This document shows, piece by piece, positions 23,205 through 33,956 of a stretch of DNA of 64,000 nucleotides; position 1 is the stretch's first letter, and each line of letters begins with the position of its first letter. This DNA comes from Bacteroidales bacterium (lineage in GTDB: Bacteria > Bacteroidota > Bacteroidia > Bacteroidales > UBA932), in contig JAFZIN010000012.1 in NCBI GenBank assembly GCA_017554305.1, positions 59,102 through 123,101 on the forward strand, in the 5' to 3' direction. The notes under the pieces were generated by a model, which was given only the letters and a program-made list of their open reading frames with translations, did no database searches and had not been told where the DNA came from. Both the position numbers and the translations under genes were made by a program.

Positions 23205-24533
23205 TTAACAACGCACCGTAATAACTTCCTGCAAATTGGTTGTATAGTTGCCGGAGAGATGTTCCCGCCTCATCTCCCACTCCTCTTCACGTGGAGTTAC
23301 TCCATATTCATTGCGCTTCAAATTGTATAGGGCCGAGTTACCCTGTACAGCAAGATGCAGCGCCCCCTTTCCCCATCTTCTGTTTACGTCATCCATAAGC
23401 AGGTCTATGCGTGAGAGTTTATCTGTATTCTGCTCATAGTAAAGATTTTGCTGAATATGACCGTTGGGCACGATTCCGCTTACCAGAACGCCCGCCTTCT
23501 TGTATTTGAAGCCCGGGAGGTAAATTTTATCCAGTGCACTGATGGTTCCCTCCACCAGTTCCAGAGAGGATGAGGTTGCCTGAGGAAACTCCACTACGGA
23601 GCTGTTGAAGTATTGAGGCAAATCTTCTCTAAAGGGATTGGTCATAATGTAAACGGTTGCATAGAGGGCCGCACTGCTCTGAGCCCTAAGCTTTTGGGCA
23701 CAGGAGGTTGCAAAGTTGGATACAGCAGTCTGAAGTTGCTCTATGCTCTCAACCATAGTTCCAAAACTGCGAGATGTGGTTATGCTCTTTTTATCCTTGG
23801 CCTTGCCCAGGGAAATGACGCTGCGTCCGCATAGTTCCTCGTAAACCCTTAAGCCACAGACTCCCATGGTTTTCTTTATCCAATAAGGATGGCGGCAGGT
23901 AAAGTCGTATGCCGTTTTAATTCCCTCAGCATTAAAGCGTTTCATTGTTCGGTATCCAATACCCCAAACATCCTCCGCAGGTATATGTTTAAGTGCGGCC
24001 AACCTCTGCTCCTCCGTAGAGATGAGACAGAACCTTCTGTATCCGGGATACTTTTTTGCAAACTTGTTGGCAACTTTTGCCAGAGTCTTGGTCTTTGCAA
24101 CTCCCACGCATACAGGGATTCCCGTAAAGCGGGCAACCTTCTCTACAATCTCTCTTGATAGCGTTTTTATTCTCTCCAAATCCATACCTCTGAACTCTAT
24201 AAAACTCTCATCTATGGAGTAAACCTCAACCTCTCCCACAATGGAGCGGAGGATTCTCATAACCCTGCGGCTCATATCTGCATAGAGGGTATAATTTGAT
24301 GAACACATCTGAACGTTTATTCCTTTGGAAATATACTCCTGCGCTATCTTAAAGGCGGGCGTTCCCATCTTAATACCCAACGCTTTAGCCTCCTGGCTGC
24401 GGGATACCGCACAGCCGTCATTGTTGGAGAGGACCACTACCGGTTTCCCCTCCAGATTTGGATTGAAAACTCTTTCACAGGAGACAAAAAAGTTGTTGCA
24501 ATCCATCACTCCAAAATATCTTTCTGCACTCAT
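23205..24533 (-). CDS. umuC: Y-family DNA polymerase V catalytic subunit UmuC
   Basis: A 442-residue translesion polymerase. FGVMDCNNFFVSCERVF carries the first catalytic Asp, EVYSIDESFIEF the second Asp-Glu pair, and GIPVCVGVAKTKTLAKVANK the finger region; the C-terminal little-finger and UmuC-specific parts are complete. The ATG at 24531-24533 overlaps the umuD stop as ATGA. An upstream extension of the frame lies inside umuD and was not used. Pol V copies damaged DNA as part of the damage response. Confidence 0.94.
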   Translation of the reverse strand: MSAERYFGVMDCNNFFVSCERVFNPNLEGKPVVVLSNNDGCAVSRSQEAKALGIKMGTPAFKIAQEYISKGINVQMCSSNYTLYADMSRRVMRILRSIVGEVEVYSIDESFIEFRGMDLERIKTLSREIVEKVARFTGIPVCVGVAKTKTLAKVANKFAKKYPGYRRFCLISTEEQRLAALKHIPAEDVWGIGYRTMKRFNAEGIKTAYDFTCRHPYWIKKTMGVCGLRVYEELCGRSVISLGKAKDKKSITTSRSFGTMVESIEQLQTAVSNFATSCAQKLRAQSSAALYATVYIMTNPFREDLPQYFNSSVVEFPQATSSSLELVEGTISALDKIYLPGFKYKKAGVLVSGIVPNGHIQQNLYYEQNTDKLSRIDLLMDDVNRRWGKGALHLAVQGNSALYNLKRNEYGVTPREEEWEMRREHLSGNYTTNLQEVITVRC

Positions 24534-24853
24534 TTTCTCAGTTTTTTTATGGAATAGGTAACAACTCCCCAAAGACGCATCTGTTTCTCTTTTGCCCGTA
24601 TACGCTTTAGAACAAACTCCCCCTCCGTAACGCAAACGGCAAGATCTCCAATCTTGGGAATCAAAGATTTATCCACCACAATGATATCTCCCTCTCCAAC
24701 GCCCAACGCCTCAAAAGAGTTGCCCTTCACTCGGGCATAAAAAGTGGAATTGGGGCTTGAAACAAGCTCCTTGTTGAGGTCTATCACACCCTCAGTGTAA
24801 TCTTGTGCGGGAGATTGAAACCCCGTTATTGCTTCCGAATCCGTTTTACCCAT
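24530..24853 (-). CDS. umuD: UmuD-like S24 peptidase, polymerase V accessory subunit
   Basis: A 107-residue protein from the ATG at 24851-24853 (MGKTDSEA). GFQSPAQDYTEG is the characteristic segment following the self-cleavage site, VKGNSFEALGVGEGD carries the active Ser, and EFVLKRI the active Lys. In the Ser loop the Met usual after the active Ser (SM) is replaced by Phe. It forms Pol V with UmuC after RecA-stimulated self-cleavage. The N-terminus is short, leaving only about ten residues to be removed. Same operon as umuC. Confidence 0.9.
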   Translation of the reverse strand: MGKTDSEAITGFQSPAQDYTEGVIDLNKELVSSPNSTFYARVKGNSFEALGVGEGDIIVVDKSLIPKIGDLAVCVTEGEFVLKRIRAKEKQMRLWGVVTYSIKKLRK

Positions 24854-24880
24854 TGCAAAGACAAAGGTGCCCAATCACTT

Positions 24881-24895
24881 TGACACCTTTTGTCA
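24881..24895. promoter_or_regulatory. Candidate operator of umuDC
   Basis: TGACA and TGTCA face each other across 5 bp, 28 bp before the umuD ATG. On the umuD strand a CACCTTTG close to the -7 consensus lies between this dyad and the ATG, so the dyad falls between the -33 and -7 regions, where a repressor would block transcription. Damage control of this locus is inferred from the gene function. Confidence 0.4.
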
Positions 24896-24904
24896 CAGAG
24901 GGTA

Positions 24905-25825
24905 CTACTGGACCTGGATTACGAGGTACTTGGTGTGTTCCCAGAAGGCGGCTGGGTCTGAGATGGTGATAATTGCTTCACCGTCTACGTTCTCTATGGT
25001 GTAGGTCCCTTTGGTGTGGTTGGAGAGAACCTTGGCCTTTGGAGAGTTGGTGTTGATGGTGGAAATCTCTCTGTAATCTATCTTTATGAAGGCACTCTTT
25101 TCTCCTTGATATGAGACCTTTGAAGATTTGAAGAGCCCGCCTTTGGTGAGGACGCCGGCCTCTACCAGCTCATCTTTTGTACCAATGATGTAGTATGCGG
25201 AATAAAGCGCACGGTCTTGAGTAGCAATGGTTTCCTTCATCTGCTCACCCTGGGTGTTGAGGTTTGAGATGTTCTCTTGGAGGTCTGTAACCTGCCGGCC
25301 GAGGCTGTCTATCTGCTTGTCTTTGCGGATGATAGTCTGGTTCTTCTGCTGAATTTCAGACTGAAGTTTTACAATGGTTTCACTCTTTTCCTCCAGCTCT
25401 TTCTGAATGGCGTTGAGACGCTTTTTGAACTCTACGGATTTAATCTTGTTTTCTTTCTTGAGCTGCTCAATCTTCTCTTTGTATTGAGTAATAGCACCTT
25501 GCAGTGCAGAGATATCTGTTTGCAGACGCTCTTTCTGGCTCTGGGTCATATCATATCCATCCTTGGAACTCTCTACCGTGAGGATATTTTCCTTCTCTCT
25601 TATGGCGCTGAGGCCGGCCTCAACCTCATTCAAGGTTGCAAAGACCTCATCCAACTGATTCTTCTGAGTGCCGTAATTGCCTTGAAGTGAGTCTAATTGA
25701 GCCTGTAACTGTTTATACTTGCGAGATCCTTCAACGCAGGATGATGCAACTGACAGAGCCAGGATGGCTATGGTAAAGTATCTGAGTTTTAGTAATTTGG
25801 AAAGCATACTGCAAACTGTATTCAT
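24905..25825 (-). CDS. Cbp1-family coiled-coil lipoprotein
   Basis: A 306-residue protein: lipoprotein signal ending VASSC (Cys about residue 30), then a long coiled coil (about residues 35-205) rich in Gln, Lys and Glu, and a C-terminal domain with ALYSAYYIIGTKDELVEAG and LTKGGLFKSSKV, ending in KYLVIQVQ. The C-terminal domain matches the family annotated as Cbp1 collagen-binding glycoprotein adhesin in Bacteroidota. It would be anchored to the envelope and reach outwards. The adhesin function is known from a few members and may not hold here. It overlaps the upstream zinc-ribbon gene by 4 bp. Confidence 0.75.
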   Translation of the reverse strand: MNTVCSMLSKLLKLRYFTIAILALSVASSCVEGSRKYKQLQAQLDSLQGNYGTQKNQLDEVFATLNEVEAGLSAIREKENILTVESSKDGYDMTQSQKERLQTDISALQGAITQYKEKIEQLKKENKIKSVEFKKRLNAIQKELEEKSETIVKLQSEIQQKNQTIIRKDKQIDSLGRQVTDLQENISNLNTQGEQMKETIATQDRALYSAYYIIGTKDELVEAGVLTKGGLFKSSKVSYQGEKSAFIKIDYREISTINTNSPKAKVLSNHTKGTYTIENVDGEAIITISDPAAFWEHTKYLVIQVQ

Positions 25826-26091
25826 TGTTTTCTCTTCATAGCGAAGGTACTCATTATTTTAAATAGTTTGCTTAGTCTGCTTATAATTTTGAGAAATTTT
25901 TTGTTTCCGGAGCGGCTGAGGGAGTTTACATTGTCATAAATGTCTTTAATAATAAACCTGTTAGGGTTGGTTTGACGGAACCTTCTGTTGCTGAGGTTAT
26001 GGTACTCCGTACGGCAATCGTCGCAACAGAATTTCTTGTCTGTCCTTCCCAAGACATCCTTTCCGCATACCGGACATTTCCTCTCTTTCAT
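25822..26091 (-). CDS. Small zinc-ribbon protein
   Basis: An 89-residue basic protein starting MKERKCPVCGKDVLGRTDKK, followed by FCCDDCRTEYHN: two Cys pairs forming a treble-clef/zinc ribbon, the DUF2116-like layout seen in many Bacteroidota. The C-terminal half is Lys/Arg-rich and helical. It may bind nucleic acid. Its stop overlaps the start of the adhesin lipoprotein (ATGA), so the two are translated together. Confidence 0.75.
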   Translation of the reverse strand: MKERKCPVCGKDVLGRTDKKFCCDDCRTEYHNLSNRRFRQTNPNRFIIKDIYDNVNSLSRSGNKKFLKIISRLSKLFKIMSTFAMKRKQ

Positions 26092-26396
26092 ATCAAAGAC
26101 TTCGCCTCAAAGTTATCCTATAATGCTCACGGTTATCTTTTGTCTGAAAGAATTCCTTCAGATTTTTGACAATTCCAGAATTGTAACAAGCAAAGAATAA
26201 AATTTACTCAAGATAAAGCACTGGTGTCTTGTCTGTTGCAGCATTTTCTCCGCAGAGTTGTTCAGAATTGTACAACGCATTTCCGTTATCCGTTTTTAAA
26301 CGTTTATAAACGTTTATACCCGTTTAAAATATGGCTATTCTCTCTTTGTGACTCTTTCTTTGTTCTGCATTTATTAACACTCTAAAACAAATTATT
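26092..26396. other. Intergenic region upstream of ssb
   Basis: 305 bp between divergent genes with no reading frame of note. The right half contains the phased CGTTT repeats described separately and, at 26341-26348, TCTCTTTG, one mismatch from the -7 consensus, about 50 bp before the ssb ATG. Nothing recognisable in the left half (26092-26280). Confidence 0.6.
26291..26325 (+). repeat. Four CGTTT repeats at exact 10-bp spacing upstream of ssb
   Basis: CGTTT starts at 26291, 26301, 26311 and 26321; the units read CGTTTTTAAA, CGTTTATAAA, CGTTTATACC and CGTTTAAAAT. Two overlapping AAACGTTT palindromes (26298-26305 and 26308-26315) result. The array ends 16 bp before the probable -7 box, so it covers the position of an operator or activator site for ssb. 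Confidence 0.65.
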
Positions 26397-26732
26397 ATGG
26401 AGAAAACATTAAACAGAGTTGAACTTAAGGGTTATGTGGGCGCAGACCCTAAGATTACTCAAATGGAAGGAGGAGCGAGCATTATACGTTTCTCCGTTGC
26501 TACTCACGAGGCGTACAAGGGTAAAGATGGAGTTTACAAGGAGGAGACAACCTGGCACAACGTTGCAGCCTGGTCTTCCAAGGGGCTTCCGGAATTCTCA
26601 AAGATTAAAAAGGGAGTCTTTGTGGAGGTCATTGGAAAACTGCGCTATTTCAAGTATGTGACCAAGACGGGAGAGGAGCGTTTCAGTTCAGAAATAGTGG
26701 CTTTAAAAATGTCTCTGCCGGAAATTTGTTAA
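26397..26732 (+). CDS. ssb: Single-stranded DNA-binding protein, short form
   Basis: A 111-residue OB-fold protein: LNRVELKGYVGADPKI, FSVATHEAY, TTWHNVAAW and FVEVIGKLRYFKY are the standard SSB strands and DNA-contacting aromatics. The protein ends right after the fold (KMSLPEIC) and lacks the Gly/Pro linker and acidic tip (DDDIPF) that recruits repair and replication partners. It is therefore probably an accessory SSB; the main one would be elsewhere. It is preceded by an unusual phased repeat. Confidence 0.9.
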   Translation: MEKTLNRVELKGYVGADPKITQMEGGASIIRFSVATHEAYKGKDGVYKEETTWHNVAAWSSKGLPEFSKIKKGVFVEVIGKLRYFKYVTKTGEERFSSEIVALKMSLPEIC

Positions 26733-26737
26733 ATTTG
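26730..26737 (+). promoter_or_regulatory. -7 box for cysS
   Basis: TAAATTTG overlaps the ssb stop codon and fits TAnnTTTG. Transcription would begin near 26744, about 28 bp before the cysS ATG. A stem TAGGCC/GGCCTA (26745-26761) followed by six T sits in this leader and may end ssb transcripts. Confidence 0.45.
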
Positions 26738-26771
26738 CTCCCAATAGGCCCTAACGGCCTAGAGATTTTTT

Positions 26772-28280
26772 ATGAGCAGTGAGATAAAAAGGGAGTTTTT
26801 CATTTATGACACCCTCTCCAGAAGAAGCAGAAAGTTGGAGACCATAGTACCGGGAATGGTGGGTCTATACGTTTGCGGACCAACCGTTTACGGAGATCCT
26901 CATCTGGGCCATGCAAGACCGGGAGTAACATTTGACGTTCTGGTAAGGCTACTGAGGAACATAGGATACCGTGTGCGCTATGTGCGTAACATTACAGATG
27001 TTGGTCACCTGGAGCATGACGCTGATGAGGGTGAGGATAAGATAGCAAAGAAGGCACGTTTGGAACAGCTTGAACCTATGGAGGTTGCACAGACTTATAC
27101 GGTTCACTTCCGTCAGAAGATGGCAGAACTTAACGTTCTTCCTCCAAGCATAGAACCAAACGCTTCCGGTCATATAATTGAACAGATAGAGTTCATTAAG
27201 AAGATTCTGGCAAACGGATTTGCATACGAGAGCAACGGTTCCATTTACTTTGACGTTGTAAAGTACAGTAAACAACATAATTACGGTGCTTTGAGCGGAC
27301 GTAACGTTGAGGAACTTCTCTCCAACACCCGTGAGTTGGACGGACAGAGTGACAAGCATCACCCGGCAGATTTTGCTCTCTGGAAGAAGGCTTCTCCGGA
27401 ACACATAATGAAGTGGCCTTCACCGTGGTCTGAGGGTTTCCCAGGCTGGCACCTTGAGTGCTCTGCAATGGGTGAAAAATATCTGGGGGGTGAGTTTGAC
27501 ATTCACGGCGGCGGAATGGATTTGATGTTCCCTCACCACGAATGTGAGATTGCTCAGAATGTTGCAGAGAGAGGTAAATCGGGCGTTAAGTATTGGATGC
27601 ATAACAACCTCATTACCATAGAGGGACGCAAGATGGGCAAGTCTTTGGGCAACTTCATTACGCTTGAGGAACTCTTTACCGGAACCAACCCTAATCTGGA
27701 GCAGGCTTACTCTCCAATGACGGTTCGTTTCTTTATTCTTCAGGCTCATTATAGAGGAACTCTGGACTTTAGCAACTCTGCACTTAAGGCTGCAGAGAAG
27801 GGGCTTAAGAGATTGATGCAGGCTGTTAAGGATGCTGATACTCTGAAGGTTGGAGAGTCTGACGGTTCCGTTGGCAAAGAGGTAGAGAAAATCAGGGAGG
27901 CTATTTTCACTGCTTTATGTGATGACCTCAATACTCCTATTGCAATATCTCACGTTTATGAACTTGTAAAGATTGTAAACAATGCAAAGGAGGGAAGAGT
28001 TGTGGTTTCACAAAAGGAGAAAGAGAGTATTCAGTCACTCTTCAAAGAGGTGGTAAACGATATTCTGGGACTTCTGGATGAAGATAGCGCATCTGCTTCT
28101 GCCTCAGCAGGTTCTGCTAACGTTATTGACGGCCTTATGCAGTTTGTGATTAAGGAGAGAAAAGAGGCAAGAGCCAATAAGGATTGGGCAAAGAGTGATC
28201 AGATTAGAGATGCTCTTAAGGAGTTGGGCATTCAGCTCAAAGATAACAAAGACGGCTCAACCTCGTGGGAGATTAACTAG
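26772..28280 (+). CDS. cysS: Cysteinyl-tRNA synthetase
   Basis: A 502-residue class I synthetase. [18 protein letters not shown] contains a zinc Cys and the HIGH-type motif (HLGH), GWHLECSAM and [10 protein letters not shown] supply the remaining zinc ligands, and [12 protein letters not shown] is the KMSKS loop. The C-terminal DALR and tRNA-binding regions are present; an Ala/Ser-rich insertion ([10 protein letters not shown]) near residue 440 is extra and probably a loop. It charges tRNA-Cys in the cytoplasm. Confidence 0.97.
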   Translation: MSSEIKREFFIYDTLSRRSRKLETIVPGMVGLYVCGPTVYGDPHLGHARPGVTFDVLVRLLRNIGYRVRYVRNITDVGHLEHDADEGEDKIAKKARLEQLEPMEVAQTYTVHFRQKMAELNVLPPSIEPNASGHIIEQIEFIKKILANGFAYESNGSIYFDVVKYSKQHNYGALSGRNVEELLSNTRELDGQSDKHHPADFALWKKASPEHIMKWPSPWSEGFPGWHLECSAMGEKYLGGEFDIHGGGMDLMFPHHECEIAQNVAERGKSGVKYWMHNNLITIEGRKMGKSLGNFITLEELFTGTNPNLEQAYSPMTVRFFILQAHYRGTLDFSNSALKAAEKGLKRLMQAVKDADTLKVGESDGSVGKEVEKIREAIFTALCDDLNTPIAISHVYELVKIVNNAKEGRVVVSQKEKESIQSLFKEVVNDILGLLDEDSASASASAGSANVIDGLMQFVIKERKEARANKDWAKSDQIRDALKELGIQLKDNKDGSTSWEIN

Positions 28281-28311
28281 GAACCTGCCCGTAAGCAAAC
28301 GTGGTTAATAA

Positions 28312-28366
28312 GGCACGTAGTGCCCGGCCGGACAGGCCGTTATACCCCTTGAGGGGTGCCTTCGGC
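28312..28366. repeat. Four short consecutive hairpins downstream of cysS
   Basis: GGCAC/GTGCC (28312-28324), CGGCC/GGCCG (28325-28339), ACCCC/GGGGT (28344-28357) and GCC/GGC (28358-28366) follow one another in 55 bp of G+C-rich sequence, just in front of the terminator at 28382. It could be a structured 3' end or a decayed repeat. No function assigned. Confidence 0.45.
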
Positions 28367-28381
28367 GGGGTGATAAAAGTT

Positions 28382-28414
28382 ATGGGGTGGTGACCTTTAG
28401 ATCACCACCCCATA

Positions 28415-28420
<6 letters not shown>
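28382..28420 (+). terminator. Intrinsic terminator of cysS
   Basis: ATGGGGTGGTGA (28382-28393) pairs perfectly with TCACCACCCCAT (28402-28413) around an 8-base loop. An A-run follows rather than a T-run, so as DNA the element may act chiefly as a strong stem; together with the next hairpin it separates the convergent cysS and eno transcripts. Confidence 0.7.
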
Positions 28421-29776
<1,356 letters not shown>

Positions 29777-29789
29777 TCATTTTCGGGCG

Positions 29790-29797
29790 CAAAGTTA
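29790..29797 (-). promoter_or_regulatory. -7 box of eno
   Basis: Reads TAACTTTG on the minus strand, a match to TAnnTTTG, about 35 bp before the eno ATG. The -33 region is A+T-rich without a clear TTTG. Confidence 0.55.
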
Positions 29798-29880
29798 TAT
29801 TTTTTTAATTGTTATTTGGATTGTTTTTTGCAACTTGCAGTCTGAAACAGGAAAATATCTAACAAAAAACGTATACGATT

Positions 29881-30588
29881 ATGTCAGAATGTAAGTACGA
29901 TTGGAGCAAAATTGTGGCATCTGCCATTATTGCTTTTGGTCTTATCGCATTGGGAATTTCCCTCAAGAGCGGTATTGTAAAATTCAAGTCAATGGAGAGA
30001 ACCGTGGCTGTTAAAGGCTTGGCTGAGAAGCAGGTAAACGCAGACAAGGTTGTTTGGAGAGTCTCCTTTGCAAGAGTAGGCAATGACCTGGTATCCCTCT
30101 ACTCCTCTTTGGACGTTAATGCCAAATATATTAAGGAGTATATAAAGGATAAGGGCATTGATGATTCTGAGATTTTTGAATCTTCTCCTAACGTTTCCAA
30201 CCTTGAGGATCAGTACAGATACTCCAACAACCGTCCGGAGTACAAGTACCAGATTAGCCAGAGTCTCACAATCTCCACCAACAAGGTGGATGCTGTAAAG
30301 CAGCTGGCTAAGACTGCTACCGCAGACATGCTCAAGAGAGGCATCATCATCTCCGATTGGGCTTCTTACGAGTTTACCGGTCTGAACGAACTTAAGCCGG
30401 AAATGATTGCAGAGGCTACGGCTAATGCAAGACAGGCTGCTCAGAAGTTTGCAGAGGACAGCAAGAGTAAACTTGGAAAGATTAAGACTGCAAGCCAGGG
30501 TCAGTTCTCAGTAGATGATCTGGACGAGACTACTGAGTTTGTTAAGAAGGTACGCGTGGTAACAACCATAGTATACTATTTGGACTAA
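29881..30588 (+). CDS. SIMPL-domain (DUF541) protein, membrane-anchored
   Basis: A 235-residue protein with one N-terminal transmembrane segment (VASAIIAFGLIALGISL) and a SIMPL domain facing the periplasm: RTVAVKGLAEKQVNADKVVW, then YKYQISQSLTIST, and Arg/Gln-rich helices near the C-terminus (ATANARQAAQKFAED). SIMPL proteins form ring-shaped oligomers; roles in oxidative stress and surface assembly have been suggested elsewhere. Transcribed away from eno. Confidence 0.88.
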   Translation: MSECKYDWSKIVASAIIAFGLIALGISLKSGIVKFKSMERTVAVKGLAEKQVNADKVVWRVSFARVGNDLVSLYSSLDVNAKYIKEYIKDKGIDDSEIFESSPNVSNLEDQYRYSNNRPEYKYQISQSLTISTNKVDAVKQLAKTATADMLKRGIIISDWASYEFTGLNELKPEMIAEATANARQAAQKFAEDSKSKLGKIKTASQGQFSVDDLDETTEFVKKVRVVTTIVYYLD

Positions 30589-30616
30589 AAGTTGCCTTAC
30601 AGCGACATGCTAAAGG

Positions 30617-30646
30617 GGGGATGGCCGTTGGGCCATCCCCTTTTTT
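30617..30646 (+). terminator. Intrinsic terminator after the SIMPL gene
   Basis: GGGGATGGCC (30617-30626) and GGCCATCCCC (30631-30640) form a perfect 10-bp stem with loop GTTG and a run of six T. It isolates the ribosomal protein operon that follows. Confidence 0.92.
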
Positions 30647-30655
30647 AGTCTTTTT

Positions 30656-30686
30656 TTTGTCAGTTTGATAAATGTTTCTATCTTTG
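30656..30686 (+). promoter_or_regulatory. Promoter of the rplC ribosomal operon
   Basis: TTTG (30656-30659) and TATCTTTG (30679-30686) are 19 bp apart, an ideal Bacteroidota promoter, placed directly after a terminator. This shows the operon starts here with rplC and not further upstream. Confidence 0.75.
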
Positions 30687-30692
30687 CACCCC

Positions 30693-30792
30693 CGCAAAAA
30701 ATGCGAGGAGTTGTACCCAGGTGCGTGCACTGACTGCCAGTGCCTCCGTAAATGGCTATGCAACTGATGTTTAATTAAAACATTTACGTAAA
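30693..30792 (+). promoter_or_regulatory. 5' leader of the rplC operon
   Basis: About 100 bp of untranslated leader with several pairings: GCACTG/CAGTGC (near 30727-30743), GTAAATG/CATTTAC spanning the last 40 bp, and ATGTTT/AAACAT inside it. A ribosomal protein such as L4 often represses this operon by binding the leader; that is known in Proteobacteria only and is an inference here. No rpsJ reading frame is present. Confidence 0.4.
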
Positions 30793-31419
30793 ATGCCAGG
30801 ATTAATCGGCAAAAAAATCGGAATGACTTCCGTATTCGGTGCAGATGGAAAGAACATCCCATGCACTGTAATTGAGGCTGGTCCGTGTGTTGTTACGCAG
30901 ATTCGTACAGAAGAAAAAGATGGTTATGCCGCTGTACAACTTGCCTATGACGAACAAAAAGAGAAACACACCAGCGCGTCTCTTATGGGACATTTCAAAA
31001 AGGCAAATACCACTCCTAAACGTAAGCTCGTAGAGTTTGAAAATGACTTTGAGGGCGAGCTTAAGTTGGGTGATTCTCTCAGTGTTGCAGACGTTTTCAA
31101 AAACGAGGACACTTGGGTTGATGTTACCGGAATTTCTAAAGGTAAAGGCTTCCAGGGCGTTGTTAAGCGTCACGGATTTGGCGGTGTAGGTGGTCAGACT
31201 CACGGACAGGACGACAGACTTCGTGCTCCAGGTTCAATGGGTGCATCATCTTGGCCTTCTAGAGTGTTCAAAGGTAAGAGACTCGCAGGAAGAATGGGCG
31301 GTGATAAGGTTAAGATCCTCAATCTTAAGGTTATCAAGGTCATTCCAGAAAGCAATCTGTTATTGGTAAAAGGTTCTATACCGGGTGCATCCGGTTCATA
31401 CGTAATTGTGGAGGGATAG
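30793..31419 (+). CDS. rplC: 50S ribosomal protein L3
   Basis: A 208-residue protein of the usual length, starting [15 protein letters not shown], with [21 protein letters not shown], the long loop that reaches the peptidyl transferase centre and is methylated on Gln in other bacteria. First gene of a seven-gene ribosomal operon; normally rpsJ precedes it, but here a promoter and terminator take that place. Confidence 0.97.
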   Translation: MPGLIGKKIGMTSVFGADGKNIPCTVIEAGPCVVTQIRTEEKDGYAAVQLAYDEQKEKHTSASLMGHFKKANTTPKRKLVEFENDFEGELKLGDSLSVADVFKNEDTWVDVTGISKGKGFQGVVKRHGFGGVGGQTHGQDDRLRAPGSMGASSWPSRVFKGKRLAGRMGGDKVKILNLKVIKVIPESNLLLVKGSIPGASGSYVIVEG

Positions 31420-31423
31420 TATT

Positions 31424-32053
31424 ATGGAATTAGCATTATTGAAAATTGACGGAACAGATACCGGTAAGAAGGTAAATCTGGACGATGCAGTGTTTGGTAT
31501 TGAGCCAAACGACCATGCTATCTATCTGGACGTTAAGCAGTATTTGGCTGCTCACCGCCAGGGCACAAGCAAGACCAAAGACAGAAGCGAAGTTGCTTAC
31601 AGCACCAAGAAGATTATTCGTCAGAAGGGTAGCGGTGGCGCACGTCACGGTTCCATTAAGGCAAATATCTATGTAGGTGGTGGTAGAGCTCACGGTCCAA
31701 GACCAAGAAACTACGACTTCAAACTTAACAAGAAGGTAAAGCAGCTTGCACGTTTCTCTGCCCTTTCATACAAGGCTAAGGAGTCTGCAATTGCCGTAGT
31801 TGAGCCGTTTACAATGGAAGCTCCTAAGACTAAAGAGTTTGCAAAAATCCTTAAGAACATCAAGGTTAATGACCGTTTGGTTCTCTTTGTAGTTCCTGAA
31901 AGAACACAGAACGTTGTTCTCTCTGCACGTAACCTGGAGAACGTAATGGTTTCTACACCTAACAATCTCAATACCTACGACATTATGCGTGCTTATTCCG
32001 TAGTGTTCGTAAACGGTGCCCAGGATTCTCTTAAGGTAGAGTACAAACGTTAA
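31424..32053 (+). CDS. rplD: 50S ribosomal protein L4
   Basis: A 209-residue protein starting MELALLKIDGTDTGKK at the ATG at 31424, 4 bp after the rplC stop. The exit-tunnel loop KGSGGARHGSIKANIYVGGG is present. L4 also acts as translational and transcriptional repressor of the S10 operon in E. coli. Shorter N-terminal readings starting at 31406 overlap rplC and were not used. Confidence 0.96.
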   Translation: MELALLKIDGTDTGKKVNLDDAVFGIEPNDHAIYLDVKQYLAAHRQGTSKTKDRSEVAYSTKKIIRQKGSGGARHGSIKANIYVGGGRAHGPRPRNYDFKLNKKVKQLARFSALSYKAKESAIAVVEPFTMEAPKTKEFAKILKNIKVNDRLVLFVVPERTQNVVLSARNLENVMVSTPNNLNTYDIMRAYSVVFVNGAQDSLKVEYKR

Positions 32054-32065
32054 AATCAGAGAATT

Positions 32066-32356
32066 ATGGGAATTTTAGTAAAACCGATTGTAACTGAGAA
32101 GATGACGGCTGAAGGAGAAAAGAGAGGCCGTTATGGATTCATCGTAGACAGCAGCGCAAACAAGATTGAGATTCGCAAGGCTGTTGAGGAGATGTATGGT
32201 GTAACAGTAAAAGACGTCAACACCGTTAATTATAATGGCAAGGCAAAGAGCCGTTATACTAAGGCAGGTCTTCTTACAGGAAGAACCAACAAGTATAAGA
32301 AGGCTTATGTAACTCTTGCCGGTGATGACAAGATTGATTTCTATAGCAACATTTAG
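32066..32356 (+). CDS. rplW: 50S ribosomal protein L23
   Basis: A 96-residue protein: [40 protein letters not shown] and [16 protein letters not shown] are the conserved L23 strands. It lies at the peptide exit and is the docking site for trigger factor and SRP. 12 bp after rplD. Confidence 0.96.
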   Translation: MGILVKPIVTEKMTAEGEKRGRYGFIVDSSANKIEIRKAVEEMYGVTVKDVNTVNYNGKAKSRYTKAGLLTGRTNKYKKAYVTLAGDDKIDFYSNI

Positions 32357-32358
32357 AG

Positions 32359-33183
<825 letters not shown>

Positions 33184-33201
33184 CGGAATAAATTAAAGAT
33201 T

Positions 33202-33477
33202 ATGAGTCGTTCAATTAAAAAAGGCCCGTACATCGAGGCATCTCTGGAAAAGAGAATTCTTGCCATGAATGAGTCTGGTAAGAAGGAGGTTGTGAAGACT
33301 TGGTCCAGAGCCAGCGTGATTTCACCTGACTTTGTCGGACATACAGTAGCCGTTCACAATGGAAACAAATTTATTCCCGTTTACGTAACTGAAAATATGG
33401 TTGGTCACAAACTCGGTGAGTTTGCTCCTACCCGTACTTTCAAAGGCCACTCAGGTAACCGTAAGGAGAACAAGTAG
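33202..33477 (+). CDS. rpsS: 30S ribosomal protein S19
   Basis: A 91-residue protein: [38 protein letters not shown] and [16 protein letters not shown] are typical of S19, which binds the head of the 30S subunit with S13. 18 bp after rplB. Confidence 0.97.
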   Translation: MSRSIKKGPYIEASLEKRILAMNESGKKEVVKTWSRASVISPDFVGHTVAVHNGNKFIPVYVTENMVGHKLGEFAPTRTFKGHSGNRKENK

Positions 33478-33511
33478 GCTGTAAAGATTTAACGATTAAA
33501 GAATTACAGAA

Positions 33512-33955
33512 ATGGGAAAAAGAAAAAGAGAAATGGCCGAGCGCCAGAAAGCCATAAAAAAGCAGACAGCTGTAGCAAAGCTGAATGATGTGCCTACTTC
33601 TCCACGTAAAATGCGTTACAGCGCAGATACCATCAGAGGAGTAGAGGTAAACAAAGCTCTTGACATTCTGAAATATTCTAAGAAAGAGGCATCTAACAAG
33701 CTTTACAAGCTCCTCAAGAGTGCTATTGCAAACTGGGAGAGCAAGAATGAAGCAGACCGCAAAGAGCTTGATAACGGTAACGTTATTGTAAAGACCATTA
33801 TGGTAGACGAGGGACGTACACTTAAGAGAATCAGAACAGCTCCTCAGGGAAGAGCTGCAAGAATTCGCAAGCGTTCTAACCACGTAACCATAGTACTGGA
33901 TAAGAAATCAACAAAGCCTGCCGAGAAGGAGGCACCAAAAGCGGAGGAGAAATAA
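33512..33955 (+). CDS. rplV: 50S ribosomal protein L22
   Basis: A 147-residue protein. [17 protein letters not shown] and [13 protein letters not shown] are conserved, as is the tunnel loop [21 protein letters not shown] charged N-terminal extension ([18 protein letters not shown]) and a Lys/Ala/Glu-rich tail make it longer than E. coli L22; both are common in Bacteroidota. Confidence 0.96.
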   Translation: MGKRKREMAERQKAIKKQTAVAKLNDVPTSPRKMRYSADTIRGVEVNKALDILKYSKKEASNKLYKLLKSAIANWESKNEADRKELDNGNVIVKTIMVDEGRTLKRIRTAPQGRAARIRKRSNHVTIVLDKKSTKPAEKEAPKAEEK

Positions 33956-33956
33956 T

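Noticed and set aside
30693-30792. A hidden rpsJ (S10) gene in front of rplC
   Set aside because: The space is only about 100 bp and no S10 motif appears in any frame.
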